Notes: generated from the letters alone by a model not told the origin. 64,000 nucleotides of DNA from Labedaea rhizosphaerae (GCF_004362825.1 NZ_SNXZ01000001.1:1054001-1118000); one strand, 5' to 3'; shown: positions 44,601-52,452, counted from the first letter of the stretch. Numbers and translations: made by a program.

Positions 44601-44828
44601 GGCCGCCAGCACGGCCAGCCAGCCGCTCGGCCACGGCCGCCCGCCGACCACGGCCGCGATCAGCTGGGCCAGCGCCAACGCCTGCGCCACCGCGGAAACA
44701 GCGGTCAACGCGGAGAGCGCGGCGATGCCCGCCAGCGCTCGGCGCGCCGCACCGGACAGTGCGGGCAGCGCGCCGAGCGGGCCCCCGGACCGCACAAGGG
44801 CGGGTGGACGGCGATCCGAGGCGTTCAT
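41634..44828 (-). CDS. cydDC: Fused CydD-CydC ABC exporter for cytochrome bd assembly
   Basis: A 1064-residue fusion of two ABC half-transporters. The CydD half has five to six hydrophobic segments, then a P-loop reading LPSGAGKST (Leu where Gly is usual), signature LSTGERQRVAVARALL and LVLDEPTAHLDPR. The CydC half has GESGAGKST, TSGGEATRLALARALL and LVLLDEPTAHLD. CydDC exports thiols (glutathione/Cys in E. coli; presumably another thiol here) and is needed to mature cytochrome bd. Fusion is usual in actinomycetes. The ATG at 44828 overlaps the cydB stop (ATGA). Confidence 0.93.
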   Translation of the reverse strand: MNASDRRPPALVRSGGPLGALPALSGAARRALAGIAALSALTAVSAVAQALALAQLIAAVVGGRPWPSGWLAVLAAAVVVRAVLTWATQVVAARAAAGTKAELRASLVDSAVRRGPEWIAARGPAELTALGTRGLDALDAYFAQYLPALVAAAVLPVAIGFAILVADPLSAVLVAVTVPLIPVFAILVGKYTQGRVGELADAEQRMSGRLLELIKALPVLVAFRRADAQVTAVRRVSERHRAATMATLRVAFSSAVVLELVSTLSVALVAVAIGLRLVGGDLGLATGLFVLVLAPECYLPLRAAGAAHHASEDGVEAVRRVADLLVDPPAGGHPLPRGEVRISGLRVDRRAMTPVTCTVRPGGITRLDLPSGAGKSTAIAALLGFAPPSDGRITVAGVDLAGADLAAWRRSIAWVPQRPAFTGATVRDELELAVPEALTSEITELSVALGINALLGRGTAELSTGERQRVAVARALLRARHGAWLLVLDEPTAHLDPRHAAAVQAQVQRAADAGAAVLLASHRATAPGEGPARTGPPSGELRSAREPGRARLRSLVSARLLTAALLGALALAAGVALTATSAWLIATASQRPPILTLSVAIVGVRAFGLAKAGLRYAERLMTHDAALRTATVLRESLWHKVIRLGAAAPQPAEAARRLVDDVTTVRDLTPRVLTPPLIALGVTTLAVAVQWAVLPTAGLALLAAVLIAGLVAPWLTVRLDRKATAALAADRRAVATRLLTLLDAAPDLVAYGADEQVRAELAALDEDLTRRARRQAFGAGAGAGLVVLAMGLAALTGAWLGVGSGVLVAVLALVPLALTEALAPLPGAAQHLGSLRTALTSITLPERADRTPQPRSRPTSRDIELVGVDVRWPGADQPALRNLTITIPEGTHVAVVGESGAGKSTLLALLLGFLDPERGTAGRPERVAWCPQEPHLVATTVRENLRLADPTATDAELADALRSACLPAWVDRLDVELGAGGSGTSGGEATRLALARALLAKDADLVLLDEPTAHLDVPTATELLAGLRERFRGRTVLHVTHRPEEAETADLVLDLSRGRVLART

Positions 44829-45829
44829 CAGTGACCTGCCGGGATGTTGTGGGTGGCGATGCGCTTGCGGAACACCCAGTAGGTCCAGCCTTGGTAGAGC
44901 AGCACGACGGGCAACCCGATCAGCCCGACCCAGCTCATCACCCCGAGCGTGTAGGGGCTCGACGCCGCACCGGCCACGGTCAACGAGTACCCGCTGTCCA
45001 GTGTGGACGGGAGCACGTCCGGGTAGAGCGCGCCGAACAACGTCACGACCGCGCAGGCGAGCAGCACGCCCAGCAAGGCAAACGCTTGCCCCTCCCGGGC
45101 GGCACGCAACCGAGCCAGGGCCGCGGCCCCGGCCAGCACGCCGAGACCGAGCACCGGCCACAGCCACGCCGAGCCGCGTTCGAGCTGCACGAGCAGGGCC
45201 AGCGCGACCAGCGGGAGCAGCGTGACCAGCCCGATGCGGCTGCCCAGCACGCGGGCCCGGCGGCGGATCGACCCGTCGGTCTTCAACGCGATGAACGTCG
45301 CGCCGTGCACCAGCGCGAACCCGGCGAACGCCAGCGCACCCAGAGCCGTGTCCCAGCGCAGCGCGGCGAGCGGCGAACCGTCGCGGTTGCCCGCGGCGTC
45401 CAGCGGCAGGCCGAGGAAGGTCGCCGACAGCAGCAGCCCGATGCCCAGTGACGGCACCAGCGAGCCGATCACGATGATCCGGTCCCACGTCCGCCGCCAC
45501 CGCGCCGAGTCGACCTTGCCGCGATACTCGAAGGCCACGCCCCGCCCGATCAGGCCGAGCAGGATCAGCAACACCGGTAGGTAAGCGGCGCTCAGCAAGC
45601 CCGCGTACCAGGCCGGGAAGGCCGCGAACGTGGCGCCGATCGCGACGATCAGCCACACCTCGTTGCCGTCCCAGACCGGGCCGATGGTGTTGATCAGCAC
45701 GCGCCGCTCGCGGTCGTCGCGGCCGAGCACCGGCAGCAGCATGCCGACGCCGAAGTCGAAGCCCTCCAGGAAGAGGTAGCCGAGCCAGAACACGGCGACG
45801 ATGCAGAACCAGAGCACGGGAAGCGTCAT
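44828..45829 (-). CDS. cydB: Cytochrome bd ubiquinol/menaquinol oxidase subunit II
   Basis: A 333-residue membrane protein with eight to nine helices. It opens PVLWFCIVAVFWLGYLFLEGFDFGVGML, the standard CydB N-terminus, followed by GNEVWLIVAIGATFAAFP. With CydA it forms the high-affinity oxygen-reducing bd oxidase of the plasma membrane. The ATG at 45829 lies 9 nt from the cydA stop, with GGAG upstream. Confidence 0.95.
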   Translation of the reverse strand: MTLPVLWFCIVAVFWLGYLFLEGFDFGVGMLLPVLGRDDRERRVLINTIGPVWDGNEVWLIVAIGATFAAFPAWYAGLLSAAYLPVLLILLGLIGRGVAFEYRGKVDSARWRRTWDRIIVIGSLVPSLGIGLLLSATFLGLPLDAAGNRDGSPLAALRWDTALGALAFAGFALVHGATFIALKTDGSIRRRARVLGSRIGLVTLLPLVALALLVQLERGSAWLWPVLGLGVLAGAAALARLRAAREGQAFALLGVLLACAVVTLFGALYPDVLPSTLDSGYSLTVAGAASSPYTLGVMSWVGLIGLPVVLLYQGWTYWVFRKRIATHNIPAGH

Positions 45830-45838
45830 CGTGGGCTC

Positions 45839-47317
45839 CTAGTAAGCGAACGCGAGGTGGTCACCCTCGGCCTCCTCCTCGGCTTCCGGTTCCGGCAGGC
45901 CGGCCAGCACGTACCGGCGGATCAGGACGACCTCGACCACCGCCAACACGCCGTAGACCGCGGTCAGCGCGATCAACGAGGTCAGCACCTCGCCGACGCT
46001 CAGCCCGGACACGGCGCGGGCGGTGAACATCCACACCCCGTCCACACCGGACGGATTGGGGGCCACGACGAACGGCTGGCGGCCCATCTCGGTGAAGATC
46101 CAGCCGAGACTGTTGGCCAGGAACGGCGCCGCGATGCCCAGCAGGGCCAGCCGCGGGAACCAGCGGCCCAGCGTGGTCCCAGCTCGAGGGAACCGGCCCT
46201 TGCGGGTCAACCACAACGCGACCAGCGCGCCGAACGCCGAGAGCGCCCCGAAGCCGATCATCAGGCGGAAGCCCCAATAGGTGACGGGCAGGTTCGGCAC
46301 GTAGTCGATGGGCTTGCCGGACAGCTCGCCCAGCTGCGGGTCGACCGGGTAGTTGGTGCCGTATTTGGCTTGGTAGAGCGGGATCAGCTCCTGCACGCCC
46401 TTCACCTCGGTGGTGAGGTCGTGGTGCGCCAGCACCGACAGCAACGCGGGCAGCGTGATGGACTTGACGTTCTCGCAGTCCGGCCGGTTCACGTCGCCGA
46501 TGGCGAGGATGGAGAACGATGCCGGTGCTTCGGTGTGGCACAAGGCTTCCGCCGACGCCATCTTCATCGGCTGCTGCTCGAACATGAGCTGGCCCTGCCG
46601 GTCGCCGGTGATCGCCACCGCGGCGAACGCCACGACCGCGACCACGCCGCCGAGCTTGAGCGACGCGCGCCAGACCTGCTTGTCCTCGTCGCTGTGCTTG
46701 CGGGCCAACCGGAACGCGGCGATGCCGAGCAGGAACGCGCCCGCCACCGCGAAAGCGCCGGAAATGGTGTGCGGGATCGCCGACAGCGCGGTGCTGTTGC
46801 CGAGCACCGACCAGATCGACTCCAGTCGCGGCTTGCCGTCGGTGAAGGTGACGCCGACCGGGTGCTGCATCCACGAGTTGGCCGCGAGGATGAAGTAGGC
46901 GGAGGCGAGGCTGGCCAGGGAGAACGCCCACGCGCAGGCCAGGTGGACACGCTTGGGCAGCCGGTCCCAGCCGAAGATCCACAAGCCCAGGAACGTCGAC
47001 TCGATGAAGAAGGCGACGAGCCCCTCCATGGCCAACGGCGCGCCGAACACGTCGCCGACGAAGCGGGAGTAGGCGCTCCAGGTCATCCCGAACTGGAACT
47101 CCTGGACGATGCCGGTGACCACGCCCATGGCGAAGTTGACCAGCAGGAGCTTGCCCCAGAACTTGGTCATGCTCAGGTAGCGGACCTTGCCGGTGCGCAC
47201 CCACGCCGTCTGCATGCCCGCGACCAGGACGGAGAGGCCGATGGTCAGCGGGACCATCAGGAAGTGGTAGACGGTGGTGATGCCGAACTGCCACCGCGCG
47301 AGGCTCAGGACATCCAC
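45839..47317 (-). CDS. cydA: Cytochrome bd oxidase subunit I
   Basis: A 492-residue membrane protein with nine helices. ARWQFGITTVYHFLMVPLTIG contains the haem b595 His; GDRQGQLMFEQQPMKMASAEA and GWIFTEMGRQPFVV are quinol-site and haem-site signatures. It oxidises menaquinol and reduces oxygen with high affinity, supporting growth at low oxygen. GTG 47317 (MDVLSLARWQFG) is chosen as the family start; the frame continues upstream into non-homologous sequence. A DosR-like box lies 57-74 bp upstream. Confidence 0.95.
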   Translation of the reverse strand: MDVLSLARWQFGITTVYHFLMVPLTIGLSVLVAGMQTAWVRTGKVRYLSMTKFWGKLLLVNFAMGVVTGIVQEFQFGMTWSAYSRFVGDVFGAPLAMEGLVAFFIESTFLGLWIFGWDRLPKRVHLACAWAFSLASLASAYFILAANSWMQHPVGVTFTDGKPRLESIWSVLGNSTALSAIPHTISGAFAVAGAFLLGIAAFRLARKHSDEDKQVWRASLKLGGVVAVVAFAAVAITGDRQGQLMFEQQPMKMASAEALCHTEAPASFSILAIGDVNRPDCENVKSITLPALLSVLAHHDLTTEVKGVQELIPLYQAKYGTNYPVDPQLGELSGKPIDYVPNLPVTYWGFRLMIGFGALSAFGALVALWLTRKGRFPRAGTTLGRWFPRLALLGIAAPFLANSLGWIFTEMGRQPFVVAPNPSGVDGVWMFTARAVSGLSVGEVLTSLIALTAVYGVLAVVEVVLIRRYVLAGLPEPEAEEEAEGDHLAFAY

Positions 47318-47373
47318 GTGATCGACTCTGCCCGTGGTGAAGGTCGCACGACAGGTCCCGCGGTCCCGCTCGG

Positions 47374-47391
47374 CCGGGACGTAAGTCCCGG
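47374..47391. promoter_or_regulatory. DosR/DevR-type box upstream of cydA
   Basis: CCGGGACGTAAGTCCCGG matches the DosR consensus core SGGGACTWWAGTCCCS at all but one position. It sits 57 bp upstream of the cydA start and just upstream of the divergent riboswitch leader, so it could act on both promoters. Confidence 0.7.
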
Positions 47392-47398
47392 GTAGACT

Positions 47399-47590
47399 CG
47401 GACCTGCCAGAGGGGAGTAGTTCCCACGGCCGCCTCTTGCGGGCGGCCCGGCGAGGACATCGACATACTGATCCGGCGTGAGCGAGCTTGCGAGCGAGCC
47501 ATCCGACACTTCGGATCCGGTGCCTCACCCGCTCACGCGGGCGAACGAGACCTCCGGCCGGGTTGCACGTGTGCCTGGTCGGAGACAACC
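47399..47590 (+). ncRNA. Mn(2+)-sensing yybP-ykoY-type riboswitch
   Basis: The leader carries both conserved blocks of this class: AGAGGGGAGTAG (47410-47421) and GACATCGACATACTGATCC (47455-47473). A GC-rich arm lies between them and a long variable arm (47474-47560) follows. A 3' segment TGCCTGGTC can close the P1 stem with GACCTGCC (47401-47408), with mismatches. It precedes a GDT1-family manganese exporter-type gene, the usual target. The boundaries are approximate. Confidence 0.75.
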
Positions 47591-47593
47591 TGC

Positions 47594-47623
47594 CTCCTTC
47601 CGTCCGGGCGAGACGGAATGGAG
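47594..47623 (+). promoter_or_regulatory. Shine-Dalgarno-occluding hairpin (riboswitch expression platform)
   Basis: CTCCTTCCGTC (47594-47604) pairs with GACGGAATGGAG (47612-47623) over 11 bp with one bulged T; the 3' arm includes the GGAG of the downstream gene. This fits translational control by the riboswitch. Confidence 0.6.
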
Positions 47624-47628
47624 ATGTG

Positions 47629-48219
47629 GTGCTGGCGGCATTCTTCGCGGCGTTCGCCGCGGTGTTCCTGTTGGAACTGCCGGACAAGACGACCGCGCTG
47701 ACGTTGGTGCTGTCCACTCGGTACCGGGCGCGCGCGGTGTTCGCCGGGGCCGCGGTGGCCTTCGTGTTGCAGGCGGCGATCGCCGTCGGGTTGGGCAGCG
47801 CGATCACGTTGCTGCCGACCAGGATCGTGGCCGGCGCCGTGGCCGTGTTGTTCGCGATCGGCGCGGTGCTGTTGATCCGCGAGAGCCTCGAGGAACCCTC
47901 CCCGGAAGCGTCGAACGGCGCGGAGCTGCGTGCGGCGACGCCGGTGCTGAAGGCGGCGGGCGCGTCGTTCGTGTTGCTGTTCACCGCCGAGTGGGGCGAC
48001 GCGTCCCAGGTGACCGCGATCGGCGTGGCGGCGCACTACGACCACCCGGTGATGGTGTTCCTGGGCGCGTTCCTGGCGTTGATGGTGGTGACCACTTTGG
48101 CCTTGGTGGTGGGCCGGACCATCCGCGACCGAGTCCCGGCGCACTTCATCCAGCGCGGCGCGGCGGCGGTGTTCATCGTCTTCGCGATCATCGCGGCGGT
48201 GGAGGCGATCGCCGGCTGA
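47629..48219 (+). CDS. TMEM165/GDT1 family manganese transporter-like protein
   Basis: A 196-residue protein with six helices and the two hallmark motifs ELPDKTT (residues ~16-22) and EWGDASQ (second half), whose acidic residues bind cations. Bacterial homologues such as MneA/MntX export Mn(2+). GTG 47629 is chosen because GGAG (47620-47623) is 5 nt upstream; the longer frame runs through the riboswitch. Control by the Mn(2+) riboswitch leader supports a manganese-efflux role. Confidence 0.88.
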   Translation: MLAAFFAAFAAVFLLELPDKTTALTLVLSTRYRARAVFAGAAVAFVLQAAIAVGLGSAITLLPTRIVAGAVAVLFAIGAVLLIRESLEEPSPEASNGAELRAATPVLKAAGASFVLLFTAEWGDASQVTAIGVAAHYDHPVMVFLGAFLALMVVTTLALVVGRTIRDRVPAHFIQRGAAAVFIVFAIIAAVEAIAG

Positions 48220-48234
48220 CGTGGCGACCACCGC

Positions 48235-48273
48235 GGGTGGTTCTCGCTCCCCCTCGATGAACGAGAACCACCC
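48235..48273 (+). terminator. Terminator after the GDT1-family gene
   Basis: GGGTGGTTCTCG (48235-48246) and CGAGAACCACCC (48262-48273): a perfect 12-bp stem, 15 bp after the stop codon. Confidence 0.8.
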
Positions 48274-48405
48274 TGCGGCTTCCCCGGCCATTCCCCTGTG
48301 TCCCGTGAGCTACGACGACGCGGGGAGGTCCACGGTTCCGGACTCCTGGAAGATTGTTCGGTGATCGACGCCACCGAGGTGTCGCGTGCCTTTGCCGTGC
48401 GGTGG

Positions 48406-49296
48406 TTACCGGAGCTTCGCCCGGGCGTCGCGGCGCCAGTGGGCCGGTGCGCTGCCGTGGTGGTTCTTGAAGGCGCGGCTGAAGGCCGCCTCTGAGGTGT
48501 AGCCGACGTTCTTCGCGATGAGCGCGACCGGCAGGGACGTGCCGCGCAGCAGGTCGGTGGCGGCGTCCAGCCGCACGTGCGCGAGGTAGGTGGCGGGTGG
48601 TATCCCGACGCCCGCCACGAACCGCGCGGCGAACGCCGAGCGGGACAAGGCGCACTCACGCGCGAGGTCCTCGACCGTCCACTCGCGACCGGGCGTCCGG
48701 TGCATGGCGCTCAGCGCCGGCCCGATCTGCGGGTCCAGCGCCGCGGCGAGCCAGTTCGGTTCGGCCGCGCTCGCGGCCCAGGCCCGCAGGATCTGGATGA
48801 AGAGCAGGTCGAGGATGCGCGCGACCATCACCGCCGAGCCCTGCGTGGGCGACTCCATCTCCAACACGAGCATCCGGCGGGCCACTTCGAGCCCTTCGAG
48901 GGCCGGCCCGCCCTCGCCACGCAGGACGATCACGGGCGGGAGGCTGCCCAGCAGGTGGCTCGCCCGCGGGTCGCCGATCGTGAACGTGCCGCAGAGCCAC
49001 CGCGCCGCGACGGCCGGGTCGTCGGCGCTGAGGTGGTGCGTGTCGCCGCGCGGCAACAAGACGAGATCGCCTGCGCTCAGCCGCTCGTCGCGCGGGTGAC
49101 CGTCGATGCGCAGCGTGAGGTCGCCCTCGTCGACGATGTGCAGGCTGCCGACCCCGGTGAACCCGACCGAGAACGGCGGCGGCGGGGCATGGGCGACGAT
49201 CCGTTCGCCGCTCAGCCGCACGCTCCTGAGCAACTCCGAAAGCAGGTCGTGTGTCCGGCTTGGACGATCTGCAAGGTCTCCCGGCGGCGCGGTCAT
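48406..49296 (-). CDS. AraC-family transcriptional regulator
   Basis: A 296-residue regulator. An N-terminal cupin-type sensor domain (DGHPRDERLSAGDLVLLPRGDTHHL) is followed by a C-terminal double helix-turn-helix (WTVEDLARECALSRSAFAARF, PVALIAKNVGYTSEAAFSRAFKNHHG). It is divergent from the EthD-like gene, the likely target. The ATG at 49296 is the only good start. The effector is unknown. Confidence 0.9.
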   Translation of the reverse strand: MTAPPGDLADRPSRTHDLLSELLRSVRLSGERIVAHAPPPPFSVGFTGVGSLHIVDEGDLTLRIDGHPRDERLSAGDLVLLPRGDTHHLSADDPAVAARWLCGTFTIGDPRASHLLGSLPPVIVLRGEGGPALEGLEVARRMLVLEMESPTQGSAVMVARILDLLFIQILRAWAASAAEPNWLAAALDPQIGPALSAMHRTPGREWTVEDLARECALSRSAFAARFVAGVGIPPATYLAHVRLDAATDLLRGTSLPVALIAKNVGYTSEAAFSRAFKNHHGSAPAHWRRDARAKLR

Positions 49297-49360
49297 GGCC
49301 GTCCCCCGTTCCTCTGGCTACGTTTTTCCCAACGGCACCAACCAAACCAGGAGATCATCC

Positions 49361-49681
49361 ATGACCGCGCAAGACACCGCGACCAAGATCAGCTTCATCT
49401 ACTCCAACCCCACCGATCCGGACGCCTTCGAGGCCGCCTACCCGGACCAGCTCGCGCTCGCCCGCAAGCTCCCCGGCCTGGTCCGGCTGCAGGCGTCGAA
49501 GGTCTGGCCCAAGGAGGACGGCAGCCCGACCCCGGCCTACCGCCTGCTGGACCTGTACTTCACCGACTACGCGGCGGCCAGCGCGGCCGTGGCCGAGGCC
49601 GGCGACCTCGTCGGCGCCACCTTCGAGCACGCCACCGGCGGCGTGCTGATCGCCTTCGCGGAGATCGTCGAGGAGAGCTAG
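49361..49681 (+). CDS. EthD family reductase-like protein
   Basis: A 106-residue ferredoxin-like fold protein. ISFIYSNPTDPDAFEAAYPDQLALARKLPGL matches the EthD domain, first seen in ETBE degradation loci and now found in many small-molecule pathways. ATG 49361 has AGGAG about 8 nt upstream. Proximity to the divergent AraC gene suggests joint regulation. No catalytic role is proven for isolated members. Confidence 0.85.
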   Translation: MTAQDTATKISFIYSNPTDPDAFEAAYPDQLALARKLPGLVRLQASKVWPKEDGSPTPAYRLLDLYFTDYAAASAAVAEAGDLVGATFEHATGGVLIAFAEIVEES

Positions 49682-49685
49682 GAAC

Positions 49686-50348
49686 TCAGGACAGGGCTTT
49701 CGTGACCGCGGCGGCGGCCGCCACCACCCAGGGGCCGACCTCTTCGGCGTTCAGGTCCTCGAAGGTCACCACGCCGACGCTGGCCCGCAGGCCGGCGACC
49801 CCGAGCACCGGTGCGGCAAGGCCGTTGGCCGCGGGTTGCAGTTCGCCGCTGGACAGCACCCACGACTCGCCCGGCGGCAACTCCATCGCCCGGCCGGCGG
49901 CGCCGCGCCGCAACGAATGCCTTGTCCCCGCGCGGTAAGCCATGTGGTACGCCGTCCACGACGGCTCCACGACCGCGATCGCCTGTGCCTCATCGCCATC
50001 CGCGACCGTCAGGTGTGCGGTCGCGCCGACCTGTTCGGCCAGGGCACGCAGCGCGGGCAGGGCCGCGCTGCGCAGTTGCGGGGCCACGCTCGCCGCGAGC
50101 TGCAGCAACCCGAGGCCGAGGCGGACCCGGGAGCCGTCACGGCGGACCAATCCCCTGGCCTGCAAGGGAACCAGCAACCGGTACACCGCGGCGCGGCTGG
50201 CGCCGATGGTCTCCGCGAGGTCCGAAATGGTCGGGGCGTCGGTCTCCGCGTCGGCCACGGCCTGCAGCAGCGCGAGGCCCCGGTCCAGCGTCAGCGAGCT
50301 CTCCTTGCCCGCGGGCGCCGGGGCGGACGGACCACCGCGCGGCGGCAC
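49686..50348 (-). CDS. IclR-family regulator of homogentisate catabolism
   Basis: A 220-residue protein. The winged helix (SLTLDRGLALLQAVADAETDAPTISDLAETIGASRAAVYRLL) is followed by the IclR ligand domain. It starts 3 nt after the fahA stop, as the last gene of the operon, so it is co-transcribed with its presumed targets. Two matching palindromes at the hmgA and operon promoters are the likely binding sites. The GTG at 50348 opens a Pro/Gly-rich leader; a later start is possible. Confidence 0.88.
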   Translation of the reverse strand: MPPRGGPSAPAPAGKESSLTLDRGLALLQAVADAETDAPTISDLAETIGASRAAVYRLLVPLQARGLVRRDGSRVRLGLGLLQLAASVAPQLRSAALPALRALAEQVGATAHLTVADGDEAQAIAVVEPSWTAYHMAYRAGTRHSLRRGAAGRAMELPPGESWVLSSGELQPAANGLAAPVLGVAGLRASVGVVTFEDLNAEEVGPWVVAAAAAVTKALS

Positions 50349-50351
50349 CGG

Positions 50352-51536
50352 TCAGTCCTCCGCCGGGAGGATCGTTCCGGTGACCTCGGCGATGCCGACC
50401 ACGGCACCGTCCGCACCCGGCGCGGTCGCGGTGATCGTCACCGTGTCGCCGTCCTCGAGGAACGTGCGCTCGACGCCGCCGGCCAGCTTGATCTTGTCCT
50501 TGCCCGCGCGGGAGAGCTCCATGAAGCTGCCCCACTCTTCGCGGTCCGGACCCGACACGGTGCCCGAGGCGAACAAGTCACCCGGCCGCACGGTCGCGCC
50601 GTTGACCGTCATGTGCGCCAGCTGCTGGGTGCACGAGTACGACATGTCGGCGAAGCTCGGCGTGGACACGACGCTGCCGTTCCACGCGACCTCCAGCCGC
50701 AGGTCCAGACCCCACGGCTGGTCGTCGACCAGGTAGTCCAGCAGCTTGTGGCCCATCGGCGGCACCGGCACGCGGGCCACGGCGAGCGCGTCCAGCGGGG
50801 TGATCCACGCCGAGATCGACGTGGCGAACGACTTGCCCAGGAACGGGCCGAGCGGCTGGTTCTCCCAGCCCTGCACGTCCCGCGCGGTCCAGTCGTTGAC
50901 CAGGCCGACGCCGAAGATGTGATCGGGCGCGGACGACGTGGAGACCCGGCCGGTCACCGGGCCACCGCACACGAAACCGACCTCGGCCTCGATGTCCAGG
51001 CGCTGGGTCGGGCCGAACTCCGGGCCGTCCTCGCCGCGGCGCTGGCCGTGCGGGCGCCGGACGTCGGTGCCCGACACCACGACCGTGCCCGCGCGGCCGT
51101 GGTAGCCGACCGGCAGGTGGGTCCAGTTCGGCAGCAGCGGCTCGCCGTCGGGCCGGAACAACCGGCCCATGTTCACCGCGTGGTGGCGCGACGAATAGAA
51201 GTCCACGTAGTCGCCGACCGTGAAGGCCAGCCGGTTGCGCACCTCGGCCAGCGGCAGCAGCTTGGCGCCGGTGGGCGCCGTGCCCTGGCCGACCAGTTCG
51301 GTCAGCTTGGCCCGCAGCGTGGTCCACGCCGGGCGCCCGGCGGCCAGCAGCGGGTCGAGGGTCGGCGCGGCGACCTCCTCGCCGAGGCGGTCGGCGAGCG
51401 GGGCCAGCGGCAACGCGTGGTCGCCGACCCGGACGGCGACGCCCGTGCCGTCCTCGGTCTCGATCACGCCGTAGGGCAGCGTCTGCGGCCCGAACGGCTG
51501 GCGGGTGTCGAAAGCCGGGTCGTCGATCCAGGTCAC
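50352..51536 (-). CDS. fahA: Fumarylacetoacetase
   Basis: A 394-residue enzyme that splits fumarylacetoacetate to fumarate and acetoacetate, the last step of tyrosine catabolism. DYVDFYSSRHHAVNMG, AEVGFVCGG, NDWTARDVQGWE and LGPFLGKSFATSISAWI are signature segments with the metal ligands and catalytic His. GTG 51536 (MTWIDDPAFDTRQPFG) overlaps the upstream stop (GTGA). The length matches the family. Confidence 0.95.
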   Translation of the reverse strand: MTWIDDPAFDTRQPFGPQTLPYGVIETEDGTGVAVRVGDHALPLAPLADRLGEEVAAPTLDPLLAAGRPAWTTLRAKLTELVGQGTAPTGAKLLPLAEVRNRLAFTVGDYVDFYSSRHHAVNMGRLFRPDGEPLLPNWTHLPVGYHGRAGTVVVSGTDVRRPHGQRRGEDGPEFGPTQRLDIEAEVGFVCGGPVTGRVSTSSAPDHIFGVGLVNDWTARDVQGWENQPLGPFLGKSFATSISAWITPLDALAVARVPVPPMGHKLLDYLVDDQPWGLDLRLEVAWNGSVVSTPSFADMSYSCTQQLAHMTVNGATVRPGDLFASGTVSGPDREEWGSFMELSRAGKDKIKLAGGVERTFLEDGDTVTITATAPGADGAVVGIAEVTGTILPAED

Positions 51537-52408
51537 AGCAGCCCCAGCCCGGTCAGGTCGTTCAACGGGTCGGTCAGCGAGCACGAGCCGTAGGAGGCGA
51601 ACACCGCGCGCACCGCGTGGGCGTTCTGGTCGGACAGGTTCGCGGCCTCGGCGGCGAGCTTCTCGCCGTCGGTCTCCGCGAGCGCCTCCTTGACGTCACC
51701 GCCGCCCAGCGAACGGGCGGTGGCCACGAGCAGGTTGAGGAAGCCGTGGTGGGTGAAGCCGGTCTGCTCGTCGGTGTGCCGCACGGCGTTGTGCAGGCCC
51801 GCGGTCGCCTTGAACGACGCGCCACCGCTGTTGACCACGGCCAGGAAGTCGGCGATCTCGTCGATCGACGGGAACGCCTGGCTCGACAGGCCACCGCAGC
51901 GCAGCTTCGGCCAGCTGCCGTGCCCGATCACCCGGCGGATGCCCTCGAGCCACTCGGCGCCCCCGCGACGTGGCTCGATCACCCGGATCACGTCCTCGGG
52001 CACGAACTCCGAGACCCGCTCGAGCCACACGTCGTCCACATCGGACGGTGCGGGCATCTCGACCATGCGCAGCGCGAGGATCTCGGTGCGCGACTCGACG
52101 ATGGACAGGGCCTTCGGCACGCCGCCGAGCCCGGTGTCGATCACCAGCGACAGACCCACCGGCTTGACCGGCTTGGCCTTGATCAGCTCGGTGATCAACT
52201 CGGGCAGCCGGGACGCGTGGCACAGGAACAGCCCCATGACGCCGGCGTGCTCACCGGCCCGTCCGTCGAGGTGCGCGCGCACCGCGTCCGGCATGGTCGC
52301 GTTCCCCGGCGGGAACAGCGCGGCGTCGTCGACGAGCCGGGCAAGCAGGGGCGGTATGCCGCGCGGGCCGGATGGGCGGAGTTCTGCTGCGCTTGACACG
52401 GTTGACAC
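51533..52408 (-). CDS. Uncharacterised protein of the homogentisate operon (barrel-like)
   Basis: A 291-residue soluble protein. I do not recognise a named family. Distinctive segments are LVDDAALFPPGNA near residue 30, LSLVIDTG, KLRCGG and FKATAGLHNAVRH, then HHGFLNLLVATA. The alternation of short strands and helices and the late Lys/His cluster resemble a TIM-barrel enzyme. It is first in the fahA-iclR operon, overlapping fahA, so it very likely works in this pathway. The pathway step with no gene here is maleylacetoacetate isomerisation. GTG 52408 or 52399 may be the start. Confidence 0.7.
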   Translation of the reverse strand: MSTVSSAAELRPSGPRGIPPLLARLVDDAALFPPGNATMPDAVRAHLDGRAGEHAGVMGLFLCHASRLPELITELIKAKPVKPVGLSLVIDTGLGGVPKALSIVESRTEILALRMVEMPAPSDVDDVWLERVSEFVPEDVIRVIEPRRGGAEWLEGIRRVIGHGSWPKLRCGGLSSQAFPSIDEIADFLAVVNSGGASFKATAGLHNAVRHTDEQTGFTHHGFLNLLVATARSLGGGDVKEALAETDGEKLAAEAANLSDQNAHAVRAVFASYGSCSLTDPLNDLTGLGLL

Positions 52409-52435
52409 GCTAGCGTATCGCCTACTGAACAAAGA

Positions 52436-52452
52436 CGTTCGACTATCGGACG
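52436..52452. promoter_or_regulatory. IclR-type operator copy at the fahA operon promoter
   Basis: CGTTCGACTATCGGACG (52436-52452) matches the hmgA-side palindrome at 12 of 17 positions and is itself an imperfect palindrome. It lies 28 bp upstream of the GTG at 52408. Confidence 0.55.

Noticed and set aside
48298-48495. Short rightward frame after the GDT1-family gene
   Set aside because: No RBS or recognisable motif, and its end is antisense to the AraC gene.
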